Assembly (NCBI GenBank): GCA_964017235.1
Contig: OZ024936.1
Span: 38,028,040-38,092,039, forward strand
Length of the DNA stretch: 64,000 nucleotides
Source of the DNA: Sabellastarte sp. h YS-2021
Lineage: Eukaryota > Annelida > Polychaeta > Sabellida > Sabellidae
Direction: 5' to 3'
The position numbers were made by a program, and so were the translations under genes. The notes below the pieces were generated by a model that was given only the letters and a program-made list of their open reading frames with translations, did not search any database and was not told the DNA's origin. This document shows, one piece after another, positions 35,149 through 45,713 of this stretch (position 1 is its first letter; the number at the start of each line of letters is the position of its first letter).

Positions 35149-37601
35149 TTAACATGAAGAACAAAGAACAATATAAATTAAATAAAACTTTTTGAACAAA
35201 CCAACTTCTTTTAAATAATTTATAACATTAAAAATATTTTCATTAAATAAATTTTTCATTGAATTTATGTTTCTATAATATTTAATTCTAGTGTCACGTA
35301 GGTCAATACAGTCTAATAATATATGCTTGACTGTATCGGGACAATGACAGGGAATGCACCAGGGCATATCTTCACCTTTCAACAGATAACTATGTATGAA
35401 ATAGGTGTGTCCTATACGGGCTCGAGTTATAACTGTTTCCTCCCTATGAGATAAACCCATCCAAACATAAAAATCTCCAACAGTAGGGTTTATTTGAAAT
35501 AGTTTTTATCAGGACACAGATTCCATTGAGCTTGCCACTTTTGTTTAAAAACAATATTTACATTCACTTTCAAGTCTGTTTAGGGGACTTTCAAGTCTAA
35601 AACATTAAAATTCAAGGCCTGTTTGGCAAGTTCATCTGCTTTTTCATTGCCCTTTATGCCTACGTGACTTGGAACCCAAGCTAAAACAAATTTCTTATTC
35701 ACTGACAAACAATCATTAAAAAGTTTTAAAATATCTTGAATAAAAGGATGATCAGAGTTGTTGCTATCAAGAGCTTGAAGACTAGATAAAGAATCAGTGA
35801 ATATGATAAAACGATCCCAATCACAATTTTTTACAATATTAAAAGCCATTTTAAGAGCCTGTAATTCAGCTGTGAATATACTAGCATTGTCAGGAAGTCC
35901 GACCTCGCACTGAGGTTATTAGATGTAGCAGCTGCAGCAACCCTATTTTCTGCCTTCGATCCATTAGTATATATAGCCCTATGGTCAGGATAACAACTTT
36001 TCAACTAAGCAAATAGACTTTGAAAAAGACAATCATCGCCAAGATGTTTCTTTTGATAGGTGAGATATAAGTCTATGTGAGGCTTCTGTACAGTCCAGGG
36101 TGGGTCATCTGGCAATGACACAGTCTGAATTAAATCCAGCTGAGGACAGACAAGAGACAAATCTTCCTCTATACGATGTTAAAAGATCTTATTGCAGATG
36201 GTTTCTTATCATAAAGATCATAAAACTGGGGGTTAAAAACAACATTGTAAGCTGGATTGTCAGGATTACTTCTCAATTTCAAAGCATACTGAATACATAA
36301 TTTATCAAACCTTAAATACAAGGGTGGTTCATTTGCCTCTACATACAAGCTTTGCATTGGAGAAGTCCTGAAGGCTCCCAGGGATATTCTTAAGCCCTGG
36401 TTTTGAATGGGTTCCAATTTCTTACGATACGACTTACGAGCAGAACTAAAAACAACACAACCATATTCCAATCTAGAATGAACAAATGAACGATAATTTC
36501 TCATTAAAATACTTCTATCTGCTCCCCAATCCATTTTGGCAACTACTTTCAGTAAGTTCATGACTTTTTCACATTTCTGACGAATATAATCAATGTGTGC
36601 CTTAAAATTCAGTTTACTGTCAAATATAACACCAAGAAACTTTGTTTGTGAAACAACAGGGATTTGTGAATTATATATTGTCAATGTTGGGTCTGGATGA
36701 AGTTTTCTTTTATAACAGAAATGCATGCAAACAGTTTTGGTTTTAGAAAACTTAAAACCATTTTCATCAGCCCATTTTTCTACCTTATTCAGACACAACT
36801 GAAGTTGCCTTTCTATTGAAGCCACATTTCTAGAAGAACAAGTGATTGAGAAATCATCAACAAAAGAGACTTTTCAAAGATAGATGGAATTACATCAGCA
36901 ATACTATTAATCTATAAAATAAATAAAGTAACAGAGAGGATGCTGCCTTGAGGGATCCCCATCTCTTGTTCATGTATGTTAGAAAAGACAGATCCTAAAC
37001 GAACTCTTAAAAACTCTGATAAAAAATTCTGAATAAATATGAGCATTCGCCCCCTTAAGCCTACTTTATGTAGATCTCTAATAGCACCATACTTCCATAT
37101 CGTATCATAGGCTTTTTCTAAATAAAAAAATACAGAGACTACATGGTTGCCTTTTAAAAAGGAATCTCTAATAAAAGATTCATGTCTTATTAATTGGTCT
37201 GTTGTCATTCGACCTTTTCTAAAACCACTTTGATATTTTGTTAAAATATTATTTTTCTCAAGGAACCAAACTAATCTAGTATTAATCATTCTTTCCATGG
37301 TTTTGCATAAACAGCTCGTCAGAGATATGGGGCGGCTATTGGACAGGTTTTTGAGTCTTTTGGCCTCTTTCCAGCATTCAGGAATTTCATCTGAAGCCCA
37401 TATATCATTAAATATATCAAGTACCACCATAAGTGAGTCTCTTGGTAGATGTTTTAGCAGCTGATAATGGATCTCATCTGGGCCAGTGGCTATGTCATGA
37501 GACTTTTTCAGAGCATCACATAGTTCTCTAATGGTAAACAGTACATTGTAGTTTTCCGAGTTGTCTGTGTCAATATCCAGGTGTTCTTTTTCAGCTTTCA
37601 C
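35149..37601 (-). pseudogene. I/Nimb-like ORF2: RT, RNase H and C-terminal knuckle
   Basis: RT: 37,601-36,912 has LKHLPRDSLMVVLDIFNDIW, SRPISLTSCLCKTMERMI, YQSGFRKGRMTTDQLIR, SVFFYLEKAYDTIWKYG (catalytic box with Leu in place of the first Asp-like position) and GIPQGSILSV. FVDD lies at 36,853-36,864. The following 36,825-36,169 piece is the RT thumb and connection. RNase H is at about 36,000-35,580, with TDSLSSLQAL and AWVPSHVGIKGNEKADELAKQ (last His and Asp). The end at 35,460-35,149 has ITRARIGHTYFIHSYLL and C-x2-C-x8-H-x4-C. At least three frame changes occur (36,16x, 36,83x-36,91x and 35,46x-35,58x). Confidence 0.85.
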
Positions 37602-38754
37602 TTGATATTTTTTAAACTTTGTACGGTAATTGTTGCTGCTGGAATTTTTGCTAATTTCTTGCTATGTCCACTCTTTCTGTTATTTTTTGTCCCATCATTA
37701 TTTTCTAGATGGTGTATTGTGTTGTTACTTTGTTTGCCACTTATTTTCCTTATCATTTCCCATACCTTCTTTGCTGGTGTCTTTACATTTAGTTTTGATA
37801 CATATTCATGCCATGATTTCCTTTTATTTTCTTTAATTACTTTACGAGTACTGTTTTTATATTCATTTATGTTATCTGATGTGGGATTTGTACAGCATTT
37901 ATCCATTCCATTTTGACGAGCTTTAACAGCTTTTTTGCATTCACTGTTGAACCATGGTTTGTAACTACCAGTGAATAGTCCAGTTGACTTTGGCACGCAT
38001 TTTCTTGCAATGTCATTTAATTTATTTAAAAATGCAGGAAACTTTTCTGTTGAATCAGTAAAACTATGCCTATTGATGTCTAGAGAACACTGAAGTTTGA
38101 ATTTTCCCAATCGGCCTTTTTAAGATTCCAACGAGGAACATTTTCCTCAGGCATACTCTTAACTATATCAATTAAAATAGGAAAATGGTCACTACCACAC
38201 TGATCAGAATGGACCTGCCATGTAAAATCAAGAAAAACAGTTGCAAAACATCAAAGACAAATCTATTGAGGTAAATGAACCAGATGCAGGATGAAAGTAG
38301 GTAGGTGACTTATCATTAAATAAACAAATATTAGAGGAATCAAGAAGATGTTCCACCTTGCTGCCTAAACTATTGGATGAGGAACAACCCCATAAATCAC
38401 TATGTGCATTAAAATCTCCAATAAATAGAAAAGGTGCCGTGGTGGAATATATACATTACATACAGTTATAGTTTTATGTAGAGATACTTTTACAGCAACT
38501 GCCTGCAGTTCTGTATCTAACTCAAGTACCTCATGGGGTATACCTTTCTTAACAAAAATAGAGCAGCCACCAGTGGCTACCTCAGACATAGAACTTTTAA
38601 AATAATTATCAAAGCCTCTAAAATTTACATTATCTGTATATTTAAAATGAGTTTCCTGCAATGCTAAAATGTAGGGTCTGAAATTGGAAATTAAATTTTT
38701 AATTTCTTCAAAGTTTGGCCACTGTAGTATACTTTTCTTTTTGTTTGGTTCCAT
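37602..38754 (-). pseudogene. I/Nimb-like ORF2: endonuclease and linker
   Basis: The ORF2 start at 38,754 reads ILQWPNFEEIKNLISNF, then LALQETHF (catalytic Glu box) and GGCSIFVKKG. A frameshift near 38,460 follows the CNVYIPP strand. IGDFNAHSDLWGC (D-x-N) is visible in the next frame near 38,385-38,425, then GSFTSIDLSL near 38,265. The linker frame 38,110-37,598 has CVPKSTGLFTGSYKPWFN and KVWEMIRKISGK, typical between endonuclease and RT of this group. A GTF-like start overlaps the ORF1 end by 47 bp. Confidence 0.8.
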
Positions 38755-39352
38755 TATTTACATTTTTATTGCCACTCCGCCCTTGTGAATTTGTGATTAG
38801 GGATTCTTCAACACTTATTTCACTGTCACTATCACTCAAGACATCATATTTATTGTATTGTTTAACAGGGTCATTAGATCCCGTATGTTGTTTGGTCAAA
38901 TATACTTTGCTTTGGCTTATTTTCAATTTAATGGGGTCATTTTGAGATGCACTTGTCTGACTCGATGCACTGGTTTTATTCACCTTAGTTGTCTGTTTCT
39001 CAACTGCACACTTTTGGGGTTGTTTAGCACCATCTGGCAATTTCATTTCTGTTTGTGTTTCTACATTTGCAGTTTTCACCACAGATTTGGTTGCTGCAGC
39101 CGCTTGGGCATACGTTGTTTTTACTGAATTAAATATGTCAATTTGTTTCTTGGCTTCTGTGTATGAAATTCCTCTTTCTGCCTTTATCCTTTGAATATCC
39201 TTTTCTTCTTTCCATTCTACAGTCTACACAAGGGTCTTTTATTATCTGTTCCTTTTACTAATAGAAATCTTGGCCATGAACAAATCTGAGGAGAATTCAA
39301 AGTCGTAGTCATTATATCAAGCGAAGTTCTTGTCCTTTTCCTATCCGTCATT
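38708..39352 (-). pseudogene. I/Nimb-like ORF1 (Gag-like)
   Basis: An ATG near 39,352 begins MTDRKRTRTSLDIM and WPRFLLVKGTDNKRPL. After a frame change near 39,230 the protein continues DIQRIKAERGISYTEAKKQI at about 39,190-39,130 and runs open to 38,708. The RGISYTEAKK segment is the SYSEA-type motif of I-superclade ORF1. The C-terminal half is Lys, Ser and Thr rich and lacks the CCHC knuckles seen in some relatives. ORF1 ends 47 bp inside ORF2. Confidence 0.65.
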
Positions 39353-39883
39353 GAAGGTTTTGAGTAGCCATAATGTTGAAGTGGTTATTCGTTGCCAACG
39401 CTCTCCACCCACCCTTCGAGCCCAACAAGGGGATATAATAGTGTGGAGCTGAGCCCTGCACACTGATATCAGAGATACATTAGCAATATACTCAAAGACC
39501 ACAAAAGTGAACCTTGATTGACCTCTTAAGCAGCCACCTTCTAGATACTCCAAACAAAAGCACAAACCAAACACCAGCAGAATACAACAATCAAGTACAA
39601 AAGTATAAACCACTGGAAACAACAAACCATCACTAATTTGGAGCACTAGGGCTTGGCACTACCAGCCAATTGATTAAGCCAGGCCATCTTAACCTTCCGA
39701 CTATGTGAAATTTAGGCCAAAGCTATGTATTGCCTCCTCAATGCCGCAACAAAGAATTGGCTCAACAGCCAGGACCCTCTCTTCCACTGACACGGATCGC
39801 AACCCACGGCAAACAGGTTGCCCTAATTAGTCGCCTCTTACAACACGCTGGGCCTATTCTACTTCCTCGGACCAACAGGGGGA
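39353..39883 (-). promoter_or_regulatory. 5' UTR / internal promoter region of the LINE
   Basis: About 530 bp before ORF1 without coding potential. On the minus strand it starts CCCCCTGTTGGTCC and contains GTAAGAGGCGACTAATTAGG. A full-length 5' end suggests this insertion was not 5'-truncated. Confidence 0.45.
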
Positions 39884-40240
39884 GTTTTCAAGATATAAGC
39901 ATTTTTTTGAAAAATTCGAAAATTCAAAATGGCCGCCATTTTGGGTGAGACAAAAATTTTTGAAAATAGTGATGGCTACTCTACAGAGAAACCCTGTGGG
40001 TCAAAAATTTCATCGAAAACGCTCTATCTAGCACAGTTTTCGAGATATAAGCATTTTTGTGTTTTGCAATTTTTGCAAGTAATTCAGAAATTCAAAATGG
40101 CCACCATTTTGGGTGAGACAAAATTTTTTTGAAAATTGGGATGGCTACTCTGCAGAAATACCCTGTGGATCAAAAATTTCGTCGAAATCGCTCTATCTAG
40201 GACGGTTTTTGAGATATAAGCATTTTTGTGTTTTCCTTAT
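39884..40240. repeat. Satellite E, right part
   Basis: Two and a half units continue the array: TCTATCTAGCACAGTTTTCG near 40,022 and TCTATCTAGGACGG near 40,191, with AAATGGCC(G/A)CCATTTTGGG. The LINE splits the array here. Confidence 0.9.
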
Positions 40241-40594
40241 TTGGAAAATTCGTAATTACTCAGCCATTTCTTAACCAATCAATGCCAAAATCTAATGAAT
40301 TCCAAATTTTAATAGAATGAATGTATTTGCCAAGTTTCAGGTGAATTGATAGAAATCCCTTTCAAGTTATCATCCGGACAAGCTTACCCATCGGAAAAAG
40401 ACATTTTTGGTCATGTGACCTCTCTGATTGGTCAAAATGTCACTGCAGCATATTCAAAAAAATTCCCCAAGGCTACTGCATACACCTGCCAAATTTGAAA
40501 AGAATCCGCCCAATGGTCACAGAGTTATAAGGAAAACGAAATGCGGAGCCGGCGGAGCCTGATTTTCTCCCATACACCAAAAAGCGTCGCTTGC
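40241..40594 (-). repeat. Tail of satellite-E element
   Basis: Unique text after the array. Its last part (40,490-40,590), read on the minus strand, aligns with 61,949-62,058: GTGTATGGGAGA, CAGGCTCCG(C/G)CGGCTCC, TTCCTTATAACTCTGT and CAAATTTGGCAG. The two satellite blocks therefore share the same terminal module in opposite orientation. Confidence 0.7.
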
Positions 40595-41555
40595 GGGATG
40601 CTTAATTATTTAAGTATTTAAGTGATGGGAGTGAGGAGGATGTCCAGATAATGAAGGACAAGAAAATTGGGCAAAGGGTCAAGGGAACATGAGAGTTCAT
40701 AATGATTTTTGTAATTTGATCATCCGTTACAGTGGAGAAAGTGGAAAACATGGGGGGAGTAAAGTCCAGAGTGATGTGTTGAGAGCTCAGGGAGGCAGGA
40801 AAAGTAAGCGAATTTTTTTTCAATTTTATCTGTGAAGAAATCCACAAATCTGTCAGCCAAAAGCTGAGGGGCATTTATTGATGGGAGCGACTTGGCTGGT
40901 AGTCTGTATAACACATCGCCTAGGACTCGCCATAATTTTGGGGGGTTGTGGTGATTGTCCTCAATATTTGCTCTAAGGAATTCGGATTGGGTCTTCATGC
41001 AGACTCTAATGTATTGGTGGACTTTCTGCATGTATTGGGATCTATTGAAGGTAGATTTGGACGGATTGTTAAGTAGTTCAAAACCAAGGAGATCTGTTTT
41101 CATTTTCTCTTTATCAGTTTTATGGTATTTGTGGAAGGTAACAGTAGTATTAGTATGGGATCTAGGGCTTGAGAGATTAACGGTGAAACTAATTGAAAAA
41201 TGGTTGGAAAAGACATCAGTGGTATGGACACTTTCACTAACTTTCTAATTTATATCAAATGAGTCAATCAGATAATGAAGGGTTTTTGAATTTGATTATG
41301 TTGTTTCAACGTTAAAATTGAAGTCACTGATGATCACCAGGTTTCAAAGTGACTGAAACTGTTTGAAAATATTGGAGTACTGGAGGGTGGTGGTCTGTAT
41401 ATATTGATAAAATGAAAAGATTCTTTGTGTAAGGATATTTTGATGAGGAAATTTTCGAAGGTGGTGCAGGTCTTTGTAGGAACAACAGAAGGATCCAATC
41501 CATTTTGACAAAAAAAACAGGCCTCCACAGCGGCGAACCTCCTCAAGCCAAGCAG
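40595..41555 (-). pseudogene. L2/CR1-like LINE endonuclease end and linker (piece 2)
   Basis: From 41,530 downward the minus strand reads DPSVVPTKTCTTFE, then FHFINIYRPPPSS at about 41,400, the RPPPS strand of L2/CR1 endonucleases. Near 41,080-40,900 the linker has NPSKSTFNRSQYMQKV, NIEDNHHNPPKLWRVLGDVL, and then LLADRFVDFFTDKIEK. LINE codons end at 40,595 with the 6.4-kb insertion and resume at 34,130. Upstream codons of the same endonuclease lie at 56,340-56,600, beyond DIRS-B. Confidence 0.8.
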
Positions 41556-41609
41556 AGGCCAGGATGGAAGAAAATAATTTATTAGTACACTAACCCTATA
41601 CACACTATA

Positions 41610-41970
41610 CAGACACTAATTACTAATAACACTAAGACACAGATTACTAATAAACTACTAACATCTACTCTAATGGTTATTAAAAATTACTTAGCATAAG
41701 TTAGTTACTAAGTCACTAAGGCAGTTAAGTAATGGCGTTACTAAAACTATAGATTATAATAGCATGTAAAGTAGTCAATTGTACACAGTCATTACAATTG
41801 CACATTAGTGAATAATTACTACCACAGCTACTGAACTAAGTTAAAACTATGTTAATTAGTCAATGGTACACAGTCATCACAATTCAAATTACTAAGTTAC
41901 ATTGTATCTGTTACAGTACAAAGATAATATGCTTTACATGTACCAGGTGACCCACAATGTTTACTACTAA
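41610..41970. other. 3' non-coding end of DIRS-B
   Basis: AT-rich, rich in ACTAATAAACTACTA-type short repeats, between the recombinase end and the LINE junction. It probably holds the terminal and internal complementary sequences of the element, which I could not align. Confidence 0.35.
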
Positions 41971-41972
41971 CT

Positions 41973-43045
41973 CTAATGTGGGTGTTGGAGTGGGATATAG
42001 CAGACTTGCCAAAGGCCAAATAGGGGTAGTGCGTAGGGGTGGAGGAGGTTAGGGTTGTAGGAGCCTTTTGAAAGCCATGGACACAGAATTTTGAGATAAG
42101 GGGTGAGTGTTGATGTAGGACCACACCGAATCGGAGAACCAGGTACCCTGTTTCTGAATGGCCTGAAGAGAGACATCTGAATTAAAGGCCAGGGAGGCTC
42201 TGGACCTACGGAAGCAGTGGAAAGAGTGAGAAATGGGGTCAAGGCCAAGAGAGGAAACAATGGAAGCAAGGGTTTTCCTAACTTTACTTTCAGTGAGAGG
42301 GACATAAGAAAGGCCTTGAGGGAGGGCGAACAAGGGGGAATTAGGAGGAAGAGGAAAGAGGGCAATCATGGATTAGATAGCAGTGACAGGGCAGAGGGGG
42401 GAGGGGGGAGGAGAGGGATCTGAGCAGTAGTAAACTGGGACTGTTTCTGCAAGGTTTTGGTCCATTTGACTACAATAGTGGCAAAATCTGAGTGAGGGAT
42501 GAAATCAGCCCGGCATAAGTGGAGAAAGGGGAAGAAAGGCGGCAAAGGAAGGAACCAGATATGAGAGGCGAAAAAAACAAAGAAAGCAGTCAGGAAAAGA
42601 GCTTTGTATGAGGGCCCAGAAGGGAGGGGGTCACAAAGATGGACAATGGAGGATAGGGTGGGGATATATCAAAGATGCTTTTGGTTTTCTTGAGGACAGC
42701 CGGGATATTTAAAGCAATACTACGCAGGGTCAGAGCCACAGAGTGGTGGTCAAAAGGACAGAGGGGAAGGGATAAAAGTTTGAATTGTTTTTTTATTGAG
42801 GAGAGGTAAGCTTGAATGCTAGAATGGGACAAATTGTTATATTGGAGAAATTCAATAAAGGCCAGAATAACAGAGTGGGAGACCTGGTAAATATCTATTC
42901 TAGAAAATTGCAAAAACTGGAGAAATAAAGTGAAATGGGAGGTGCGAGCTCGCCTAGTCTTTGGTCTATAATCTGAGGCAGTTCTGGCAACAGCATGGTC
43001 AAGGAGGGCTTGGAACGTGGGGGTAGCATCTGAAATGAATACAAG
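41973..43045 (-). pseudogene. DIRS-B tyrosine recombinase
   Basis: The N-terminal core-binding domain is at about 43,040-42,600: TPTFQALLDHAVARTASDYRP, FTLFLQFLQFSRID, SHSSIQAYLSSIKKQFKLL. The catalytic end at 42,240-42,060 reads SHSFHCFRRSRASLAF (H-x-x-R), QKQGTWFSDSVWSYI (Trp and Tyr nucleophile). This is closely parallel to DIRS-A (FHTFRRSGAP ... HGAWRSNSVWSYI). The open frames 43,081-42,590 and 42,369-42,049 differ in phase and the segment 42,590-42,370, which should contain the first Arg box, is broken. The upstream boundary coincides with the TIR element. Confidence 0.8.
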
Positions 43046-43113
43046 ATGAAAACATGCAGTTATATATCTAAATTGATGCATAACATGTTACTGTCTACTA
43101 AACACCATATTGC

Positions 43114-44518
43114 CCAGCAGGCAATAGGATGTCAAAAAGAAATCAAAAAGACACTGGGTATGACATCCAAAACTCATGCTTATTTGAAATTCGAAATGAC
43201 ATCATATGTTAAATGTCAAATAGATCTTTAGTAGCCTAGTCTATTTGACATCTCCAAAAGCCATAAAAATGACATCTAGTAGCCGATTATAAATTTGATA
43301 TCAGCATAAGACATCAATATGATGACCCAATTTGGACTGATTTCATATCTATGTGACATCAGAAACTGATATCAATTTGATGTACTGATTTAAAAATCTG
43401 ATTGACATCATTTTGCAAGTGCTTTTTAGAAATACAGTTAAAAATATTTTGGTTTCAAAGTTAATACTGTGTTACATTGTTTAAACTCCCAACATACAAC
43501 TGCCATTTATGCACACTTACCTGACACAGCTTTAAGTCATTTCCATGTACTATACAGATTATTCCATGGGAGAAAATAATGAATGTCATCTGGGAACAAG
43601 TTGGGAAAATTTATACCACTTGTAAAGATACAAATTATGGGTACAAACGTTTGAATATTAGAAGCACTTTTTCTAAACTTTTTTTCTTTATTTGTTCAAT
43701 CTTTGGCTTGGTTGCAAACACTAAAGAATACATTTGTTTACAAGTCAACATATTTATTGAAGGTTTTTGCTGTCACACAGCATTTTAGTTACAGTTGTAA
43801 ACATAATTGTTTTGTCTATACCAAAAATTAATTATTTCTTTCAAAGCAACATCACACAGACTATAGGACAAGTTGGTTAGTAGGTTCAGCATCTAATCAC
43901 AGGTTGTCACCTTTGTCTGGGTTTGCCCCTACTCATGCGAAAGAGCTGAGGGCCTGTCCTAATATGACCCTGGCTGTTTTCAGGATGTAAAACCCAACTT
44001 TGACTTAACACAGACTAGATAAATTATTCCGACTTAGGCATGATTTAGACATCCATACGATGTATTGGTAATATTCATAAAAAATGAAATCATAAGTTTA
44101 TAGAATACCAATGTCAATCTGATCTCAAATGATATGATGATACTCTACTCTAAATGTCTTAATAAAGTGACATCACATTAATATCATTAAGATGTCAGAA
44201 ACAATGCCCGTATATTATTCGAACATCATATTTTCATCATCTGACATGACTACACAGAGTCATGTTGGGATGGTGTCAATTTTATGTCATTGAATAGGAT
44301 AATACGATCATGTTAGGTCTGGTAATCATTTTGACATCTAGTTGATATTATAGGTATGTCATTGACATAAAGTCATGTCATGTCACATAAACTGGATGTC
44401 AGATTTGTGTCAGATGACGTGACCACCTAATATCATGTCCGAGTGATAGTTAGTTGATGTCATATACTAACATGACCAAAACATGATGTCAAGAATTGGA
44501 CCTGTGCCTGCTGGGTGG
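43114..44518. mobile_element. 1.4-kb TIR element with CCCAGCAGGCA ends
   Basis: CCCAGCAGGCA at 43,114-43,124 is the exact inverse of TGCCTGCTGGG at 44,508-44,518. The interior has no coding frame and is dense in GATGTCA / TGACATC-like words (GACATCTAGTAG, GATGTCAGATT, ATGACATC), often in both orientations. It lies exactly between RNase H and recombinase of DIRS-B. No clear target duplication was found, so the superfamily is not assigned. Confidence 0.65.
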
Positions 44519-44529
44519 GTTGCTGATAA

Positions 44530-44925
44530 TGGTTGACAACCTGGCTGTGTTGTTATCTATCATGTGCCAACGAGATAACAAGTCAGCACAACAGTTGTCT
44601 GCCTCAAATGTGAACCACTTTCAGTTTAATATCCCTCAGAGCAGTCTCTAACCAGATGTTTTGGACGAGGGCCCCCAACCCATTGTCCCTAGTGACCCCA
44701 GTGTTAATCACTGACATTACTGCCTGGTTGTCACATTTGACAACTATTTGCTTTCTGTGCCAGATGTGACCCCATAACCTAAGTGCTAACAGCACATTCC
44801 ACATTTCCATGTGAACAATGGTAAACATTGAAGGAATATTATTGTCCTTGAACTGGTATGTATACACAAACTGATTGAACTTGCCACCCAGGCCTGTTTA
44901 ACAGGCTCCTAACTCTATAATGTCA
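44530..44925 (-). pseudogene. DIRS-B RNase H
   Basis: The frame 44,867-44,604 reads IVHMEMWNVLLALRLWG (catalytic Glu region), VVKCDNQAVMSVINTG (catalytic Asp) and LRDIKLKVVHI. The final ADLLSRW box follows at about 44,560-44,580 in another frame. Upstream GLGGKFNQFVY near 44,890 contributes the first strand. DIRS-A has the same order (HIGGAWG, IKCDNESAV, NVLADALSR). A frameshift sits after VVHI. Confidence 0.8.
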
Positions 44926-45713
44926 GAACAATACAAGTTTTGACGCATATAGGTAGTGGTTCCATTGAAATGTCTGACAAATAACAGGAACCAATTAAAA
45001 AGAGAGTTTGCGAACAACGTTTTTGATACCCGTATCTACTTTCCGCTACGTTACACGTCATTGATTTTTGTGTGTGACGTAATTTTATAAGGTTTTGACT
45101 GCACAAGGTTACGTTTTTTACGTGGCAAATGGCTTCACCACGTAATTTGTTTCCCTTGTGTATTTATTAATTACTGGAGCAATAAAGTGTGTTATATATG
45201 TCAGTACAGAGTTCTTAAGAGACTGTAGATTATTTTAGCAACTTTGTCAATGTTTGAAAACCCAAGTGCACAACGACCAGCCTTTTTTCATCCCCTGTCA
45301 TAATTTTTTTTTTAGGTAATGAACGCAATCTTCCAAAGTTCTATGTACGTGTGTTTTATAAGCTATTTAACTTGTGGGTTTATTGGTTGTTGGGTGAATA
45401 AAGTCTGTGTTATATATCAGTACCCAGTTCATTTGGTACTGTAGATGAATAAAACCAGTGAATTTATCTTTATTGGCTTGTATAATTGCCAATTAATTTA
45501 AATGAAATGCATGTGAAAATCCTAGTTCAAACGCTGTTCGCAAACAGAACTCCCCCCCCCTTAATGACTTTCTCCCGTATTGATTAATTATGTTGCGTAT
45601 TTTTGCAAGGGGCGTTTGTGAAACGTAGTGCGCAACCTCTCTAATGTCTTTTTTTCACAGACTCAGTCATGCGAGTGTTGGTAGACTTTGTATTACGCAA
45701 AGTGTCTAACAAT
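44926..45713. mobile_element. 0.8-kb insertion between RT and RNase H of DIRS-B
   Basis: DIRS codons stop at 45,714 (KPARYFI) and resume near 44,925. Inside, GTTTGCGAACAACGTT at 45,007-45,022 is matched inversely by AACGCTGTTCGCAAAC at 45,526-45,541 with one mismatch. Two copies of an AATAAAGT(C)TGTGTTATATAT...CAGTAC stretch lie near 45,181 and 45,397. No protein is encoded. It may be one small TIR element or two nested ones. Confidence 0.5.

Larger units (their letters stand above)
34796..39883 (-). mobile_element. I/Nimb-like LINE with RNase H (minus)
   Basis: The minus strand carries a 5' UTR (39,883-39,353), ORF1 and a long ORF2 with endonuclease, RT, RNase H and a terminal Cys/His knuckle. 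The element lies in satellite E. A 12-bp flank GTTTTC(G/A)AGATA occurs at 34,784-34,795 and 39,884-39,895, which fits a target-site duplication with one difference (it could also be two array units meeting). An RNase H within a LINE of this kind points to the I superclade, and the ORF2 end wording to Nimb-like elements. Several frame breaks make the copy inactive. Confidence 0.8.
34135..40594. mobile_element. Satellite-bearing element inserted in the L2-like LINE
   Basis: Both LINE frames (FFTDKIEKK ... on the right, FFKQAHVTLILKK on the left) are separated by this block. Apart from the I/Nimb-like LINE at 34,796-39,883 it consists of a tandem array (about 170-bp units) and a unique tail (40,241-40,594). 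The tail ends in inverse orientation with the same GGCTCCGCATTT and TATAACTCTGT text found at 61,960-62,055. No transposase is present, so it is a non-autonomous element. Confidence 0.6.

Noticed and set aside
37581-37916. Hydrophobic plus-strand frame suggesting a membrane protein
   Set aside because: It is antisense to the Lys-rich linker of the I/Nimb-like ORF2; the Phe/Leu richness is a mirror of Lys/Glu codons.
42217-42423. Arg/Gly-rich plus-strand frame
   Set aside because: Antisense to the recombinase catalytic domain of DIRS-B.
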